The translations under genes were made by a program, and so were the position numbers. A stretch of DNA of 7,498 nt from positions 1 to 7,498 of the forward strand of contig RPQV01000156.1 in the NCBI GenBank assembly GCA_003818595.1. The letters run 5' to 3'. The notes beneath the pieces are model-generated. The model searched no databases. It saw only the letters and a program-made list of their open reading frames with translations, and was not told the DNA's origin. Shown piece after piece: positions 6,312 to 7,498 of this stretch (positions are counted from its first letter, which is position 1; each line of letters starts with the position of its first letter). Source of the stretch: Calditrichota bacterium. Its GTDB lineage: Bacteria; Zhuqueibacterota; Zhuqueibacteria; Residuimicrobiales; Krinioviventaceae.

Positions 6312-6329
6312 CGCCCTGTTGATCAGGCG
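6312..6329 (+). other. Small bulged hairpin after the adenosyltransferase gene
   Basis: Positions 6312-6318 (CGCCCTG) can pair with 6324-6329 (CAGGCG) in a six-pair stem with one bulged C and a five-base loop. The stem begins four bases after the TAA stop and ends 21 bases before the glycoside hydrolase start. No T-run follows, so terminator function is doubtful. It may mark the operon end or simply be chance. Confidence 0.3.
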
Positions 6330-6350
6330 ACACTTTGTGGGAGATATCAA

Positions 6351-7498
6351 ATGAACCGCTTCATCTTGCTCTCGATGCTTTTATTTCTCATTTCCTGCAG
6401 ATCACCAAACCGGCATGCCGGCGCTCACATGCCCCATCTCGAAAAACGAGGTTCTGCCGTACAACTGATGGTCCACGAGCAGCCCTTCATCATGCTTGCA
6501 GGTGAACTCCATAATTCGAGCGCCTCCAGCGCGGATTATCTGGAAAAAGTGTGGCAAAAACTGAATTCCATAAACCTCAACACCGTCATCGCTCCGGTCT
6601 ATTGGGAACTGTTTGAACCTGCGGAAGGTCAGTTCGATTTCACCCTCATTGACAGCTTGATCAATGGCGCTCGACGACATCATCTGAAACTGGTGCTGCT
6701 CTGGTTCGGAACGTGGAAAAATACCGAATCTTCGTATGTGCCGGTTTGGGTGAAGGGCGATCAGGAACGATTTTTCAGAGTGCAGAACAGCGATGGAACG
6801 CACCGCGAAATCATCTCGCCCTTTTGCCGTGCGGCATGTCAGGCAGACGCCCATGCCTTTTCTCAACTGATGCGCCATCTTGAACAGAGAGACAATGTAG
6901 AACACACGGTTTTAATGGTGCAGATTGAAAATGAGGTGGGTCTGCTGGGAGAACCTCGCGATGTTTGTCCGCAAGCCGAAAGCGCTTTCCGTCAATCTGT
7001 TCCTGATTCCATCATGGCTTTGTTTACCAATCATCTAAATGATCTGCATCCGGAATTACGCGAAAGTTGGACAAGCCATGGATCAAAATCGACGGGTTCC
7101 TGGGCGGAGGTGTTTGACGGCGATGCAGCGGAATTTTTTATGGCCTGGGCTTTGGCAGATTATATCGACCGCATTGCTGCAGTCGGCAAATCAATTTATC
7201 CTTTACCGATGTTCGTGAATGCCTGGCTTCGATCCCCCGGGCAGGTCGCCGGTCAATATCCCAGCGGCGGTCCCATCGATAAAGTCCATGATATCTGGAA
7301 GCTGACCGCTCCGCACCTGGATTTCTTCGCACCGGATATTTATTTACCCAATTTCAAACAAATTTGCGCAGATTATACCCGCAATGACAATCCGTTACTC
7401 ATCCCCGAAGCCCATCGCAATGATCATTCAATCGCTCCGGCGATGTACGCTCTGACTCAGCACAATGCCATGGGATTCTCGCCTTTTGGCATCGACGG
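6351..7498 (+). CDS. Lipoprotein glycoside hydrolase, beta-galactosidase (DUF5597-like, clan GH-A), 3' truncated
   Basis: The frame runs from the ATG to the window edge without a stop, giving 382 full codons. A short hydrophobic signal peptide ends in the lipobox LISC with C16 as the lipidation site, so the protein is probably an exported, membrane-anchored lipoprotein. The TIM-barrel part resembles the GH35/GH42-like beta-galactosidases with the DUF5597 type. AGELHNSS (50-57), VYWELFEPAEGQFDF (83-97) and LKLVLLWFGTWKN (112-124) are characteristic. QIENEVG (191-197) carries the Asn-Glu pair with E195 as the likely acid/base, and LLIPEAHRN (349-357) carries E353 as the likely nucleophile. The substrate is probably a galactoside or another beta-glycoside, but this cannot be fixed from the sequence. 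GGGAG at 6339-6343 is a good ribosome binding site, seven bases before the ATG. A gap of 42 bases follows the adenosyltransferase gene. The C-terminal part, including any DUF5597 domain, lies outside the window. Confidence 0.87.
   Translation, partial: MNRFILLSMLLFLISCRSPNRHAGAHMPHLEKRGSAVQLMVHEQPFIMLAGELHNSSASSADYLEKVWQKLNSINLNTVIAPVYWELFEPAEGQFDFTLIDSLINGARRHHLKLVLLWFGTWKNTESSYVPVWVKGDQERFFRVQNSDGTHREIISPFCRAACQADAHAFSQLMRHLEQRDNVEHTVLMVQIENEVGLLGEPRDVCPQAESAFRQSVPDSIMALFTNHLNDLHPELRESWTSHGSKSTGSWAEVFDGDAAEFFMAWALADYIDRIAAVGKSIYPLPMFVNAWLRSPGQVAGQYPSGGPIDKVHDIWKLTAPHLDFFAPDIYLPNFKQICADYTRNDNPLLIPEAHRNDHSIAPAMYALTQHNAMGFSPFGID

Noticed and set aside
6402..6905. Minus-strand open frame of 167 codons
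   Set aside because: It is antisense to the glycoside hydrolase, whose family motifs and catalytic residues are clear on the plus strand.

Overview
The window carries nine protein-coding genes, two of them cut by the window edges, and no rRNA, tRNA or CRISPR array that I can see. Base composition is moderate, with AT-rich gaps and AAAGG/GAGGA-type ribosome binding sites. A lipoprotein with a bacterial lipobox and the gene families present indicate a bacterium. An intergenic repeat built on a CACGGAGACACAAAG-like unit is reminiscent of spacer repeats in environmental FCB-group-type genomes (Calditrichota or KSB1-like), but the phylum is only a guess.

Left part (1-2124). The 3' end of an SbcC/Rad50-type SMC ATPase gene comes first. 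It is followed by about 320 bases without a gene, which hold a large, nested, imperfect inverted repeat. A minus-strand gene for a polytopic flippase-like membrane protein (LPG_synthase_TM/UPF0104 family) follows. A 158-base AT-rich divergent spacer then separates it from the plus-strand genes.

Central and right part (2125-6308). All genes are on the plus strand and probably form one or a few transcripts: a xylose-isomerase-like TIM-barrel protein, two tandem paralogous thymidylate-kinase-like P-loop proteins joined by an ATGA overlap, a 105-residue helical protein of unknown function, a short Ppx/GppA phosphatase joined to it by another ATGA overlap, and a PduO-type cobalamin adenosyltransferase. 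The block from the kinase pair to Ppx/GppA (3049-5663) is tightly packed and is the most interesting part. The first kinase has an intact Walker A, while the second has arginine in place of the Walker A lysine and a changed lid region, so it looks like a non-catalytic or altered partner. A polyphosphate- or nucleotide-related role fits the Ppx/GppA neighbour but is inference.

Right end (6351-7498). A secreted lipoprotein glycoside hydrolase of the clan GH-A, beta-galactosidase/DUF5597-like type, runs off the window edge. It probably belongs to carbohydrate use at the cell surface and shows no clear functional link to the upstream genes.
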